Shown here piece by piece: positions 5,511 through 5,624 of a stretch of 5,624 nucleotides of DNA. The notes beneath the pieces were generated by a model that was not told where the DNA came from, ran no database searches, and saw only the letters and a program-made list of their open reading frames with translations. Source of the DNA: Deltaproteobacteria bacterium (GTDB lineage Bacteria > Desulfobacterota > Desulfobacteria > Desulfobacterales > Desulfatibacillaceae); the NCBI GenBank assembly GCA_019308705.1, contig JAFDHW010000175.1, positions 1 to 5,624 of the forward strand, in the 5' to 3' direction. Both the position numbers and the translations under genes were made by a program. The stretch's first letter is position 1. Each line of letters starts with the position of its first letter.

Positions 5511-5624
5511 GCCTAGCCCGGATTATTCACGAGTTCGATTCGCGCGAGAGCAAGGAAGGAGGAGGGAAGCTGTACTTTTGTACCGCGACCGCCTCCTGAC
5601 GCAGCTATCGCGTGAATCGGGCTC
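5511..5624 (+). repeat. Hairpin-forming repeat element, including dispersed repeat copy 2
   Basis: The left part, 5511-5538, is the second copy of the sequence at 2071-2098. From 5531 to 5624 the DNA is one long imperfect palindrome. Bases 5531-5551 pair with 5604-5624 (17 Watson-Crick, 3 G-T and 1 mismatch in 21 positions), 5557-5562 pair with 5592-5597 (AGGAGG/CCTCCT), and the tip is GTAC-TTTT-GTAC (5572-5583). The G-T pairs mean that the plus-strand transcript folds better than the minus-strand one. The terminal sequences GCCCGGATTATTCACG (5516-5531) and CGTGAATCGGGC (5611-5622) are also near-inverted copies. No protein gene lies here. It resembles a REP/MITE-like intergenic element and may extend past the window. 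Confidence 0.65.

Noticed and set aside
5531..5543. GTTCGATTC resembling a tRNA T-loop
   Set aside because: No acceptor stem, anticodon arm or CCA end can be placed around it. The bases are better explained by the long palindrome.

Overview
The window is GC-rich (roughly two thirds G+C by eye), with strong G/C preference at third codon positions. All five convincing protein genes lie on the minus strand, so the layout below follows transcription from right to left. No rRNA or tRNA gene, CRISPR array, transposase or other mobile-element gene is visible. The gene content (a crotonase, a large GT-C/TPR membrane protein and a HesA/MoeB/ThiF-type enzyme) and the GC-rich, repeat-bearing leaders would fit a Desulfobacterota-like or other deltaproteobacterial anaerobe. 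That assignment is an inference from style and no marker gene supports it.

Right end (5435-5624): a non-coding leader. It carries a 94-nt hairpin-forming repeat element (5531-5624, reaching the window edge), a 28-nt sequence that recurs in another leader (5511-5538, matching 2071-2098 at 25 of 28 positions), and a very good minus-strand terminator-like hairpin (5458-5486). The hairpin ends only 23 nt before the start codon of the next gene.

Middle (2268-5434): a 272-residue enoyl-CoA hydratase/isomerase family protein with both catalytic glutamates. After 95 bp comes a 750-residue membrane protein that joins an N-terminal TMTC/PMT-like GT-C glycosyltransferase region (WDDD motif in the first outer loop, about 11-12 membrane segments) to about eight TPRs. 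The first likely acts in acyl-CoA metabolism and the second in glycosylation of exported material. Nothing in the sequence ties them functionally.

Spacer 2033-2267: about 235 bp. It holds a weak terminator after the TPR gene, a sharply AT-rich stretch (about 26% GC over 2171-2240) with a possible promoter and a possible 28-codon ORF, and the second copy of the dispersed repeat.

Left part (1-2032): a likely three-gene operon. It encodes an E1-like adenylating enzyme with intact ATP/adenylation residues but no catalytic cysteine or zinc-binding cysteines, then a 189-residue protein resembling a worn ECF-type sigma factor, then (start overlapping the stop as ATGA) a four-cysteine protein of unknown function cut off by the window edge. 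This trio is the best candidate here for something not described before. I do not recognise the set, and its function cannot be read from the sequence alone.
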